The notes: generated from the sequence alone by a model not told the origin. Shown: positions 1-7,121, counted from the first letter of the stretch. The stretch is DNA of 14,838 bases from Clostridia bacterium (GCA_017407725.1 JAFQWB010000030.1:1-14838), one strand, 5' to 3'. A program made the numbers and translations.

Positions 1-55
1 AGAGTGCGTTACGATAAAGTAAGCATAAATCTAAAGTCGCGCAGGCTCCTTCCGT

Positions 56-90
56 CACACTACGTGTGCCACCTTCCTCCCGGAGGAAGG
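56..90. repeat. Palindromic intergenic repeat module 1
   Basis: Two adjacent small inverted repeats: cacac/gtgtg (56-60 with 64-68) and an 8-bp perfect stem ccttcctc/gaggaagg (72-79 with 83-90, 3-nt loop). From memory this resembles a family of short intergenic palindromes common in gut Clostridia. The family assignment is an inference. The outer limits of the module are not clear. Confidence 0.5.
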
Positions 91-195
91 CTTGGTGCGA
101 GGTATCGCTCTTCCAAGAGGGTGAGGAATACTTGTTATTAATACAAAAATACACAACAGACTTCATTTCTTGTGCGAAGAATGAGATACAAAAAG

Positions 196-238
196 CCTTC
201 TCCTGCGGAGAATGGGGGAACAGTTCGCTTCGCGAAGC
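196..238. repeat. Palindromic intergenic repeat module 2
   Basis: An imperfect hairpin (ttctc/gagaa around 199-213) is followed by the perfect 12-bp palindrome gcttcgcgaagc at 227-238. It is built like module 1 (a stem-loop, then a second short stem) and is probably a related or diverged repeat element. It is not coding: the short reading frames through it have no ribosome binding site and no family resemblance. Confidence 0.45.
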
Positions 239-254
239 TGGTGTGGATGAGGAG

Positions 255-275
255 ATACAGAATAATACTGCAAGA
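255..275. repeat. 21-bp direct repeat, copy A
   Basis: The 21 bases at 255-275 recur exactly, in the same orientation, at 540-560. They start with atacagaata and end with ctgcaaga. Copy A lies just outside the left arm of the large palindrome at 288-459; copy B lies inside the palindrome at 514-616. This suggests copying or insertion among intergenic repeats. Confidence 0.8.
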
Positions 276-287
276 CGAAATACTTCG

Positions 288-459
288 TGTCATCCTGAGC
301 GGAGCGCAGCGAAGTCGAACCCGAAGGGCGACACGGAGTGTCGGGATCTACGATGGATGTCTTCCACTTCGTTTTTCGTAGATCCCGAATAGTGCAGAGC
401 ACTATTCGATCCTCGCAAAGCTCGGATTTCGACTCCGCTCCGCTACGCTCAGGATGACA
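288..459. repeat. MITE/REP-like palindromic element (172 bp)
   Basis: The ends form an inverted repeat: the left arm 288-319 (starting tgtcatcctgagcg) matches the reverse complement of 428-459 with only a few mismatches over 32 bases. Inside are two more inverted repeats: gggatctacga (about 343-353) with tcgtagatccc (about 376-386), and a perfect 10-bp stem cgaatagtgc/gcactattcg with a 3-nt loop near 386-408. The whole element could fold into one long branched hairpin. The catcctgagcg motif is familiar from repeats scattered through many bacterial genomes, whose mistranslation gives CHPERS-type false proteins. No transposase is present. Confidence 0.75.
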
Positions 460-513
460 CATAAATGCGGATTTCACTTCGTTTTCTGAACCGTATCACA
501 TTACCCACCGTAC

Positions 514-616
514 TAGTAGGGGCAGAACGTGTAGCCCGCATACAGAATAATACTGCAAGATGTTATACGAAGCATCAATTAATATCCTAAACGGGCTACG
601 CGTTCCGCCCCTACTA
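514..616. repeat. MITE-like palindromic element (103 bp)
   Basis: Terminal inverted repeats of 25 bp (514-538 and 592-616, starting tagtaggggc) differ at 2 positions. They flank an AT-richer core of about 53 bp that includes the 21-bp word also found at 255-275. No transposase is encoded. It looks like a non-autonomous repeat lying between the two palindromic units and the terminator of the S41 protease gene. Confidence 0.75.
540..560. repeat. 21-bp direct repeat, copy B
   Basis: Exact copy of 255-275 in the same orientation. It starts two bases after the left terminal inverted repeat of the 514-616 element. Confidence 0.8.
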
Positions 617-640
617 ATAAAAAATAATTCCGAGTAAAAT

Positions 641-674
641 ATCGGCGCACCCGAAATAAAGAGGGTGCGCCGAT
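641..674 (-). terminator. Intrinsic terminator after the S41 protease gene
   Basis: A perfect 12-bp GC-rich stem (641-652 atcggcgcaccc with 663-674 gggtgcgccgat) and a 10-nt loop begin 3 bases past the TAA stop of the minus-strand S41 gene. The transcript then runs into ATATTTTACT, a moderate U-rich tail. Confidence 0.85.
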
Positions 675-677
675 TTG

Positions 678-2306
678 TTATTTTGTAAGATATTCTATTG
701 CCGCAGAGAGCTGATTGTCCTTCTCTCTCGGGATAAGGAAGGGGCTTATATATCCTTCAACAGTTTCGAGTGTGACCTCGAGATCAGGATAAATGCCTAT
801 TCCGTTGAAATTGTCGCTGTAGGGTGAGCTATAGGTGTTTGCGGTAACCTTTACTATTCCGTACTTGACCGTATATCCTTTTGCAGGCATCATTGTCTGC
901 ATAGAACCCTTTCCGAAGGTCTTTTCACCTATTATATAGGAGATTCCGAAATCGGAAAGTATCTTTGTAAAGTGCTCTGCTCCGCTTGCGCTGTTTCCGT
1001 CTGCAAGAACTACTACCTCTGCGCCCGCGGGAAGCTGATAGTCAAAGGTCGCATATCTTTCGTATTTTGCGGCAAGCTCAAGCGCTTCTGCCTTTTCTTC
1101 TCCCTCAAGCAGCTCTGCCTCTGCCTTAAGCTCGGATGCAAAATATGCGTATTCCTCCGCTATATTTGCGTAGGGTAATTCCTCGGTAGCCTTATCGTCC
1201 TTATCAATGTCGTAATAGTCCATCATTTCCTCGGACCAGGCAAGATATTCGGGATCCTCTTTTCCGTCTTTGTCGGCAACCGTGAATATTGCCTTTTTCT
1301 CGGAATTCTTATCGTAATCAAGAATTATTGAAAGAATGGGAAGAACGCTGTCAACTGAGCCGCCCGGATTTCCTCTTACGTCAAAAATAAATTTCTTCGC
1401 ACCGCCGTCAATAAGCTTTACAAAGGCCTCAAGGAACTCGTATTCAGTATTGTTTGAGAACTGAAGTATTCTGATATATCCGATATTTCCGTCAAGCATT
1501 TCGTGATCTACCGTACCTGCGATAAAATCAACTCTCTCGGCAGATACGTCTATCTCCTCTGCAGAGGATGAATCAAAGGCGTAAGGATACGGATCGTTAT
1601 CACCCTCGATTATCTCAGCTCCTCTGAGGATGCTGAAGTTCGCCATTGTGCCGACGTCGCCGCGTATCTTCTCGGTAGCACCGTCAAATCCGAGGTCTGA
1701 AACGTTCTCGCCCTCAATTCTGATAATTACGTCCCCAACCTTAAGCTTGTCTGCCGATTTAGATCCGCTTTCGATGTGAACTATCATAATTCCGCCGCTT
1801 ACCGTTTCTGAGTTTTTATCTCCCTTAACGGCGTGGTATTCAAAATTTTCAAGATATACGACAGAAATACCGATTCCAACGTGTTCGCCTTCCATTTCGG
1901 CAACAAAATCGGAATATCCCTTTTCGGTGAAATAAGCGCCGTAAAGATCGCCTATCTCGTATATGAAATAGTTTGTAACGGCGTGTATGAGATCCTCGCC
2001 CCTAAGCTCATCAAAAAAGCCCTCGTCGTACACCTTTTTGGTATTTGCGTATACCTTTTCGCTATCGTACTCATAAATGTAGTTCTGCTTATAAACAGTA
2101 TCTATGTAGCCGAGCAGCTCATAGAATCCGCACTCCTCAAAGGCTTTTCTCTCTCCGTTTGGAAGAAGTGTTCCCTCTCCGACGGGTGCAGCTGTGGTAA
2201 CGCTTGTGCCCGTAGTTGCCGTCGGGAATGGATTGAATGGCTTACACGAAACGAGCGTTCCGAGAAGTATAATGACAGCAAGAGCTGCCGATAATATTTT
2301 CTTCAT
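678..2306 (-). CDS. S41 family peptidase, PDZ-containing lipoprotein (CtpA/Tsp-like)
   Basis: A 542-residue secreted serine protease of the carboxy-terminal processing family, which cleaves substrates at the outer face of the membrane. An N-terminal hydrophobic segment ends in the lipobox LVSC, with Cys21 the predicted lipidated residue. A Pro/Thr-rich linker follows, then a helical region, a PDZ domain at about 140-230 (VGIGISVV; LKVGDVIIRIEG) and the S41 domain. The S41 domain shows FDVRGNPGG (308-316), nucleophile Ser439 in DGNSASGAE and Lys466 in TFGKGS, so the active site looks intact. The ATG at 2306 has AAGGAG 7 bases upstream. A charged, Glu/Ala-rich insert of about 75 residues (about 344-420) lies between the GNPGG strand and the serine. 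The gene follows spo0A but is separated from it by a terminator. Substrate unknown. Confidence 0.93.
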   Translation of the reverse strand: MKKILSAALAVIILLGTLVSCKPFNPFPTATTGTSVTTAAPVGEGTLLPNGERKAFEECGFYELLGYIDTVYKQNYIYEYDSEKVYANTKKVYDEGFFDELRGEDLIHAVTNYFIYEIGDLYGAYFTEKGYSDFVAEMEGEHVGIGISVVYLENFEYHAVKGDKNSETVSGGIMIVHIESGSKSADKLKVGDVIIRIEGENVSDLGFDGATEKIRGDVGTMANFSILRGAEIIEGDNDPYPYAFDSSSAEEIDVSAERVDFIAGTVDHEMLDGNIGYIRILQFSNNTEYEFLEAFVKLIDGGAKKFIFDVRGNPGGSVDSVLPILSIILDYDKNSEKKAIFTVADKDGKEDPEYLAWSEEMMDYYDIDKDDKATEELPYANIAEEYAYFASELKAEAELLEGEEKAEALELAAKYERYATFDYQLPAGAEVVVLADGNSASGAEHFTKILSDFGISYIIGEKTFGKGSMQTMMPAKGYTVKYGIVKVTANTYSSPYSDNFNGIGIYPDLEVTLETVEGYISPFLIPREKDNQLSAAIEYLTK

Positions 2307-2330
2307 TTGATATCTCCTTGTGATATTGTG

Positions 2331-2352
2331 ATTATAATATACACCGATTATA
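2331..2352 (-). promoter_or_regulatory. Possible -10 elements for the S41 protease gene
   Basis: On the minus strand two perfect TATAAT hexamers lie upstream of the AAGGAG site (2314-2319), at 2331-2336 and 2347-2352. No convincing -35 box is visible at 16-18 bases from either. A separate promoter is expected because the spo0A terminator lies just upstream, but the exact site is uncertain. Confidence 0.3.
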
Positions 2353-2478
2353 TGTATTTTTTCTTAACTTGTATATCGCTTTGCATAATTATATCACAAA
2401 CGAGAATTTTTTTCAATCGCTAATGCGAAATTAATGACGATATAACGCGGTTATTAATATAGTCACAGACATAAAAAC

Positions 2479-2514
2479 AAAAACAGATATACGAAAATTC
2501 GTATATCTGTTTTT
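2479..2514 (-). terminator. Terminator after spo0A
   Basis: A perfect 13-bp stem (2483-2495 with 2498-2510) is extended by four A/T pairs on each side. In the minus-strand transcript it is followed by TTTTTGTTTTTA. It begins 6 bases after the spo0A stop codon. The flanking A and T runs may also let it work for plus-strand transcripts. Confidence 0.85.
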
Positions 2515-2519
2515 CATTC

Positions 2520-3299
2520 TCACGAAAACTTATTCGAAAGGCGGAGATTATCGGCTATCATTGCGATAAACTCCGAGTTTGTGGGCTTTCCTCTGCTATT
2601 CTGTATCGTATATCCGAAATAGCTGTTCAGAGTATCAACGTCTCCTCTGTCCCACGCGACCTCAATGGCGTGTCTTATTGCTCTTTCAACCCTTGACGAG
2701 GTTGTCTGATACTGTCTTGCGACAGACGGATAAAGAATTTTCGTTACCGAATTGATTATATCTCCGTCATTTACAGTCATAATAATTGCAGTTCTCAGAT
2801 ACTGATATCCTTTTATGTGTGCGGGAACACCTATCTGATGTATGACCTTGGTTACCTGCGACTCAATATCGTTTCCAAGCCCCGGTGCAGGGTGAGAGCT
2901 TGTTCTGGCATTCTTCTTTCTTGCCATAACTCTCATTATCCTTGCCGAAAGACTCTGATAATCGACCGGCTTGAGCATACAGTACTCCGCTCCCGCCTCG
3001 GTTGCTTCAAAGAATACGTTTCGGTTATTTATTACCGAAAGAATGATGAATGCAGGGCGTGCCTCGGGAAGATAAGAAAGCTCCGCCGTCGACTTTAACA
3101 CCTGTATACAATCGAGCTTTGAAAGCCATATATCCATAAGAACTATATCGGGATGCTCCTCACTTATTTTCGCAAGTGCATCCTCTCCGTTTACCGCCTC
3201 CGATATCATTCTGTATCCGAGAACGGTAAGCTTTTCTCTGCACTCGCGTCTGAAGTCGGGATTTTCATCTGCTATAAGTATTTTTACTTTTGATTCCAT
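2520..3299 (-). CDS. spo0A: Sporulation master regulator Spo0A
   Basis: A 259-residue response regulator. When phosphorylated, Spo0A binds DNA and switches cells into sporulation and stationary-phase programmes. The receiver domain (about 1-125) has the acidic pair Asp11/Glu12, phospho-acceptor Asp56 in VLMDIWL, Ser88 at the switch position and Lys110 in LKP. The DNA-binding domain (about 150-259) carries the family signature: [15 protein letters not shown], then FGYT and [17 protein letters not shown]. It ends in TGA exactly where Spo0A normally ends. The ATG at 3299 has AGAGG 8 bases upstream. The loop after Asp56 is unusual: the common MPxLDG reads LSKLDC here, losing the conserved Pro and Gly. 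The gene stands alone between two terminators with a good vegetative-type promoter. No spoIVB is seen next to it. Confidence 0.98.
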   Translation of the reverse strand: MESKVKILIADENPDFRRECREKLTVLGYRMISEAVNGEDALAKISEEHPDIVLMDIWLSKLDCIQVLKSTAELSYLPEARPAFIILSVINNRNVFFEATEAGAEYCMLKPVDYQSLSARIMRVMARKKNARTSSHPAPGLGNDIESQVTKVIHQIGVPAHIKGYQYLRTAIIMTVNDGDIINSVTKILYPSVARQYQTTSSRVERAIRHAIEVAWDRGDVDTLNSYFGYTIQNSRGKPTNSEFIAMIADNLRLSNKFS

Positions 3300-3338
3300 A
3301 GTTTTGCCTCTCTGTTTGTCTGTATTTTTTACAAAACT

Positions 3339-3367
3339 ATATTACCATATTTTTCCATATTTTGCAA
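3339..3367 (-). promoter_or_regulatory. Predicted sigma-A-type promoter of spo0A
   Basis: On the minus strand TTGCAA (3362-3367) and TAATAT (3339-3344) are separated by exactly 17 bases, close to the TTGACA/TATAAT consensus. They lie about 40 bases before the ATG and just after the terminator of the preceding operon. I see no TGTCGAA-type Spo0A box in this short region. Confidence 0.6.
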
Positions 3368-3382
3368 GTACTTTCAGACAAA

Positions 3383-3422
3383 AAATATTACCAAAAATCT
3401 TGTCTGATTTTTGGTAATATTT
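3383..3422 (-). terminator. Terminator of the ten-gene lon-to-GNAT operon
   Basis: A perfect 16-bp inverted repeat (3383-3398 with 3407-3422) with an 8-nt loop lies 17 bases past the last stop codon of the operon. The stem is AT-rich, with one CC/GG step, and the descending arm ends in AATATTT followed by TTTTGTC. An alternative 6-bp pairing, cagaca (3375-3380) with tgtctg (3401-3406), would compete with it. Confidence 0.7.
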
Positions 3423-3439
3423 ACCATATTTACAGTTTT

Positions 3440-3820
3440 TTAGTGATGAGGAGTAAAAATTCCTCGAAGATTCATATAGAGCTTGCCATCATCGTTGGGG
3501 AAAAATCCAACTCTTGCGCTTCTCTTTCTCTCAATATTTGCCGAATCGTCTATATAGGCATCGTGAACGCCTGCGAGATCAAGGAAGTTGAGAAGAGCTC
3601 TTCCCATTATAAAAAGCGCATCCTCATCATCTGTTCCGGGAGCTTTTTCAAGATCGTAAAGATATCCGTTCTTCCCCTTTATTCCAAACTGCGCAATCCC
3701 TACAAGGATCTCGTCAACGTAAGCGGCATAAGCAAACGCCTCGCACTTATACGAAACGCCGCAAGCCTCACATATTTTCTTCTGTTCGTCTTTTGACTGA
3801 ACCGCAAGTATTTCCAGCAC
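3440..3820 (-). CDS. Small GNAT-like acetyltransferase-fold protein
   Basis: A 126-residue protein starting at GTG (3820), with AAGGAG 7 bases upstream overlapping the stop codon of the preceding rluB-like gene. The layout suggests a GNAT fold: FAYAAYVDEILVGIAQFGI resembles the central beta hairpin (own activity, then G-I-A-Q-F), and the C-terminal part resembles the late strands (ARVGFFPNDD ... LYMNLRG). A clear acetyl-CoA pyrophosphate loop (Q/RxxGxG/A) is not visible, so catalytic activity is doubtful. It is the last gene of the operon. Substrate and role unknown; it could be a degenerate GNAT kept for another purpose. Confidence 0.75.
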   Translation of the reverse strand: MLEILAVQSKDEQKKICEACGVSYKCEAFAYAAYVDEILVGIAQFGIKGKNGYLYDLEKAPGTDDEDALFIMGRALLNFLDLAGVHDAYIDDSANIERKRSARVGFFPNDDGKLYMNLRGIFTPHH

Positions 3821-3831
3821 TTTAATTCTCC

Positions 3832-4581
3832 TTAATATCTTATTACCTCAAGACCTGCCGCTGTTCTTAAATAGTCTATCTCATCAAGAGTAAGATGTCT
3901 CCATCTTCCCTTTGCAACGTCAAGCTCAAGGTCGCCTATTGCTATTCTTCTGAGCTTCTTTACGGTAAGACCGCACTTTTCGCACATCTTTCTTATCTGT
4001 CTGTTTCTTCCCTCGAAAAGAACCATTCTGATAACGGTATACTCTTCCTTTTTGCTTACTACTGCGCATTCTACGGGAAGTATTTTATATCCGTCTATCA
4101 CCATTTCGGACGAAAGCTCTGCAAGAGTGGTTCTGGTTACCTCACCCGCAACTCTGACATCGTAATATTTTGCAATATGGTGCTTTGGATGTGTAAGCGC
4201 GTTTGTAAGCTCTCCGTCATCGGTCATAAGAAGGAGACCCTCGGAGTCCATATCAAGTCTTCCGACAGGATAAACTCTCTTCCCTACCGCTCTTACAAGC
4301 TCTGCAACAGTTTTTCTTTCCTTATCGTCCGAAAGTGTTGTCACGTATCCCGTCGGCTTATTGAGCATTATGTAAACGTGCTTTTTTCCGACCTTTTTGC
4401 CAACAGTCTTTCCGTCTATGGCTACTATATCCTTAAAGGGAGTTACCTTCTGTCCCGTTACCACCTTTTTTCCGTTTACGGTTACTCTGCCCTCAAGAAT
4501 GGCAGTCTCTGCCGCTCTTCTGCTCATAACTCCGCATTCCGATATGTATTTTTGTATTCTTTCCGCTTCTACCTTTTTCAT
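3832..4581 (-). CDS. rluB: 23S rRNA pseudouridine synthase, RluB/RsuA family
   Basis: A 249-residue enzyme that converts a specific uridine in ribosomal RNA to pseudouridine. An S4 RNA-binding domain (about 8-60; RIQKYISECGVMSRRAAE) precedes the catalytic domain, which has NKPTGYV (74-80), GRLDMDSEGLL with catalytic Asp110, and the family motif EGRNRQIRKM. The start was set at the ATG at 4581 because the S4 domain begins there in relatives. The open frame continues to 4659 but would overlap dacF, and the extra residues do not look like this family. The ribosome binding site is weak (GGAAAAAAG). By position and family it is most likely RluB; RsuA/RluE/RluF-type specificity cannot be excluded. 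It sits 20 bases after the carboxypeptidase gene. Confidence 0.93.
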   Translation of the reverse strand: MKKVEAERIQKYISECGVMSRRAAETAILEGRVTVNGKKVVTGQKVTPFKDIVAIDGKTVGKKVGKKHVYIMLNKPTGYVTTLSDDKERKTVAELVRAVGKRVYPVGRLDMDSEGLLLMTDDGELTNALTHPKHHIAKYYDVRVAGEVTRTTLAELSSEMVIDGYKILPVECAVVSKKEEYTVIRMVLFEGRNRQIRKMCEKCGLTVKKLRRIAIGDLELDVAKGRWRHLTLDEIDYLRTAAGLEVIRY

Positions 4582-4601
4582 ATATCTTTTTTCCGTTCTG
4601 A

Positions 4602-5768
4602 TTATAATAAACGAAGTCCTTCTGAAATTCTTTTGAAAAACACGGTTACGGATTCCCATATCCTCTCAAGAAGGCTTTTCTTCACCTTTACGTTACATGA
4701 TGACTGCAATGCCAGAAGAGGCACCCTTGCTATCTCTTTTCCATCCGCCTTAAAGACCGTATATCCGACGGTGTCGCCTTTATTTATTTCTCGGTAATAT
4801 ATTCTGTCAAGCTCTGTATATGCTTTTATTCGGGCATCTTTCCTTACCGAAAGGGTAATTCCTTTTGCATTCTCTGCAAGTATTCTTTTTACCGCTCCGT
4901 TTGGGGTATGTATATAAAACGAGTATTCACCCGCTTTGCACAGCTCTCTTTTTTCATAAAGAGAAAACCCGAAGTCAAGAAGCCTTTTGTGATCGTTCCA
5001 ATCGTCCGGTGCCGAAAGGGTTACTGCAACGAGTCTTTTTCCATCCCTCTCTGCCGCCGAAACAAGGCATCTTCCGTCCTTTTTAGTAAATCCGGTCTTA
5101 ACGCCGATGCATCCTTTATAAGACGCAAGGAGTCTATTATGATTTGCGATACTTCTTCTTGTTTTGTCCGAAAGAAAGCTATAGCTTCTTTTTGACACTA
5201 TCTCTCTGAAGGCTTCATTCTCAAGCGCCTTTGCAGAGAGAACCGCAAGCTCTTTTGCAGTAGTATAATGCTCGCCGTCAGAAAGACCGTGCGGATTTGT
5301 AAAATGTGTGTTTTCAAGCCCCATCTCCCGCGCCTTTTCGTTCATAAGGCGTGTAAAATCATCTATGCTTCCGCAGAGATAATAGGCTATTGCCTCTGCC
5401 GCATCGTTGGCACTTGCAAGCATAAGCGCATACACAAGATCACGAAGCGTCATTCTCTCGCCGTCCGCAAGATATACCGACGATCCCTCTGTTCCGACCG
5501 CTCTTTTATCGACCTCTACCGTATGATCAAGCTTTCCGCTTTCTATTGCTATAAGCGCAGTCATGATCTTTGTAGTGCTTGCCATTCCAAGTCTGACTGA
5601 TGAATTTCTTTCACCTATCACCTCATAAAGATCGGCATCTAAAAGACAATACGCCTTGGCGGACACCCCAATATTTGCGGCTTCGACAGACCCTGCAAAC
5701 GAAAAAAGAGACAAAACGGGCATAAGAAGAGCGCACACAATACAAATTACAGCTATCTTTTTAAGCAT
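4602..5768 (-). CDS. dacF: D-alanyl-D-alanine carboxypeptidase (DacF/PBP5-type)
   Basis: A 388-residue penicillin-binding protein that removes the terminal D-alanine from peptidoglycan stem peptides at the outer face of the membrane. An N-terminal signal peptide (1 to about 31) ends near VEAA. The peptidase S11 motifs are all present: S64-T-T-K67, S119-A-N121 and K224-T-G226. A C-terminal beta-rich PBP5-type domain and an amphipathic tail (LLERIWESVTVFFKRI) follow and probably anchor it to the membrane. The ATG at 5768 begins the signal peptide. Its Shine-Dalgarno (GGTGGAG) sits unusually close, at 1-3 bases. The order ytfJ-dacF-rluB supports a DacF-like role in growth or spore cortex, but a vegetative DacA-type role is equally possible. 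Confidence 0.95.
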   Translation of the reverse strand: MLKKIAVICIVCALLMPVLSLFSFAGSVEAANIGVSAKAYCLLDADLYEVIGERNSSVRLGMASTTKIMTALIAIESGKLDHTVEVDKRAVGTEGSSVYLADGERMTLRDLVYALMLASANDAAEAIAYYLCGSIDDFTRLMNEKAREMGLENTHFTNPHGLSDGEHYTTAKELAVLSAKALENEAFREIVSKRSYSFLSDKTRRSIANHNRLLASYKGCIGVKTGFTKKDGRCLVSAAERDGKRLVAVTLSAPDDWNDHKRLLDFGFSLYEKRELCKAGEYSFYIHTPNGAVKRILAENAKGITLSVRKDARIKAYTELDRIYYREINKGDTVGYTVFKADGKEIARVPLLALQSSCNVKVKKSLLERIWESVTVFFKRISEGLRLL

Positions 5769-5826
5769 ACTCCACCCAATAAGTTTTTTCTATCTATATT
5801 CTTATCGGGCGGAAATTATGACCGTA

Positions 5827-6246
5827 TTATTCTTCGTCCTCGTCGCTATCCTTACTTGCAAACACGTTCTTGAACTTTTCAGCTATATCGGGAGTCTTTT
5901 CAACAAAGCTGAAGATACTGTCAAGCTTATTCTTTGCTGTTGTTACAGTCTTTGTCTCAACCGAAATAAATTCAGCGCTTCCGTCATTTTTCACGATAAG
6001 GAAGCCAAGGGGAAGAAGCGTAACACCTGTTGATCCAAGTCCTACAAAATTATTTTTTGTTGTAGAATGCTTTCCTGCATAGTCACTTCCGCTTGAAACG
6101 TATCCCATAGAAACCTTCGATACGGGAATGATGACCGTTCCGCCTGCGCCGTTTATAGGCTCACCGACTACGGTATTTACGTCAACTATCTGCTTTAAGT
6201 TTTCAAGAGACGTTCCGATTATAGTATTGAGTCTGTTGTCATCCAT
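5827..6246 (-). CDS. ytfJ: GerW/YtfJ family sporulation protein
   Basis: A 139-residue protein of the YtfJ (GerW) family. In Bacillus the family member is made in the forespore and needed for normal germination. The sequence shows VDVNTVVGEPI near 21-31, a Gly-rich middle (GAGGTVIIPVSKVSMGYVSS) and LGSTGVTLLPLGFLIV before the tail, as in the family. The C-terminus is an acidic run (SKDSDEDEE). The ATG at 6246 has AAAGGA about 12 bases upstream, a long spacing that may give modest translation. It follows a DUF2953 gene, as ytfJ follows ytfI in Bacillus. There is no signal peptide, so it is expected to be cytoplasmic. Confidence 0.93.
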   Translation of the reverse strand: MDDNRLNTIIGTSLENLKQIVDVNTVVGEPINGAGGTVIIPVSKVSMGYVSSGSDYAGKHSTTKNNFVGLGSTGVTLLPLGFLIVKNDGSAEFISVETKTVTTAKNKLDSIFSFVEKTPDIAEKFKNVFASKDSDEDEE

Positions 6247-6281
6247 AATTATTTTGATTCCTTTCGGTTATTTATATAGAG

Positions 6282-7121
6282 TTATTTATTTTCGTTGTTT
6301 GTTTTTTTCTGCGCCCTTTTGCGCGGTTTTCCTTTGGATCTTTTGTTTTTTCCAACCTTATGACCATTATTTGTATCTCCGCCCATAGGATGCTTTATAT
6401 AATATCCTATAGCGGTAAATACCGCGCCGAAAACAAGCGCAAGAAGATGCCATACCCTTATTCTGAGCACTATGTGAATATCGGCTTCAAGCTTTTCGGA
6501 AAGAAAATCAACGTCAACGCCGATGTTCTTGTTTCTTACCGCCTCAAAATTCACGGTTTCCTCAAGCACCGCTATGAGAGCTCTGAGTGCCGCAACTATA
6601 ACTCCGTGCATATACGCGGTCTTTGCGGCATCGTCTGATGCAACCTTGATTCTTATCTTTACTGCCTTTATATAGAGATATTTCTTGAATCTCCAAAGGA
6701 AGATCTTCAAAACTCTTGCTACTAGCTTTACTATATAGAGAATTTCCTTTAGGGTGAGCTTTTTCTTGCCCTTAGGCTTTTCCTCGGGCTTTTTCTTTCT
6801 CGGAGCATTCTCCTGCTCGAGCTTCTTTTTTCTTTCAAGCTCTTCCTTTGCTTTCTTCTTTGCTTTTTTCTTTTTAAGCTTTTCTTTCTTTTTTATTTTT
6901 GCCTTTGCAAGCTTTTTTCTGATCTTTTCCTTTTTTTTCGGTGAAAGGTCGGGATCGTCAAGAAGATCCTTATCCGAGGGCTTTATTCTTATTTTTATTA
7001 TACCGAGCAGAGTGACGTAAAGCTTAAATGCCCCGTCATATACGATATGTATTCTCGCCGCTATCATTCCAACAAGCCAAAAAGCAAATAATATACCGAG
7101 AAAAACGTAAAGACCGGTCAT
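6282..7121 (-). CDS. DUF2953 (YtfI-like) membrane protein with Lys-rich insert
   Basis: A 279-residue protein of unknown function. It has an N-terminal membrane segment (about 4-21), a short beta region (IHIVYDGAFKLYVTLLG), a very basic segment at 61-121 that is about half lysine, and a C-terminal part (about 125-222) with KIRIKVASDDAAKTAYMHGV, typical of DUF2953. A second membrane segment (about 224-242) and a basic tail rich in Lys and Arg follow. The start was chosen at the ATG at 7121, 8 bases after AGGAG; the in-frame GTG at 7130 overlaps that site and cannot use it. Its place between scpB and ytfJ matches the ytfI position in sporulating Firmicutes, which suggests a sporulation-linked role. 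Function unknown. Confidence 0.85.
   Translation of the reverse strand: MTGLYVFLGILFAFWLVGMIAARIHIVYDGAFKLYVTLLGIIKIRIKPSDKDLLDDPDLSPKKKEKIRKKLAKAKIKKKEKLKKKKAKKKAKEELERKKKLEQENAPRKKKPEEKPKGKKKLTLKEILYIVKLVARVLKIFLWRFKKYLYIKAVKIRIKVASDDAAKTAYMHGVIVAALRALIAVLEETVNFEAVRNKNIGVDVDFLSEKLEADIHIVLRIRVWHLLALVFGAVFTAIGYYIKHPMGGDTNNGHKVGKNKRSKGKPRKRAQKKTNNENK

Noticed and set aside
66..477. Open frames on both strands, one reading CHPERSGAESK
   Set aside because: They fall entirely within the palindromic repeats, have no ribosome binding site, and the CHPERS-type reading is the familiar mistranslation of this repeat family.
4582..4659. Longer rluB start inside dacF
   Set aside because: The added residues are unlike the family N-terminus and overlap the carboxypeptidase; the S4 domain begins right after the ATG at 4581.
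5775..5809. Terminator-like inverted repeat between ytfJ and dacF
   Set aside because: The 9-bp arms cccaataag/cttatcggg have a mismatch, a 17-nt loop and no U-tail on the minus-strand transcript, so it is unlikely to stop transcription.
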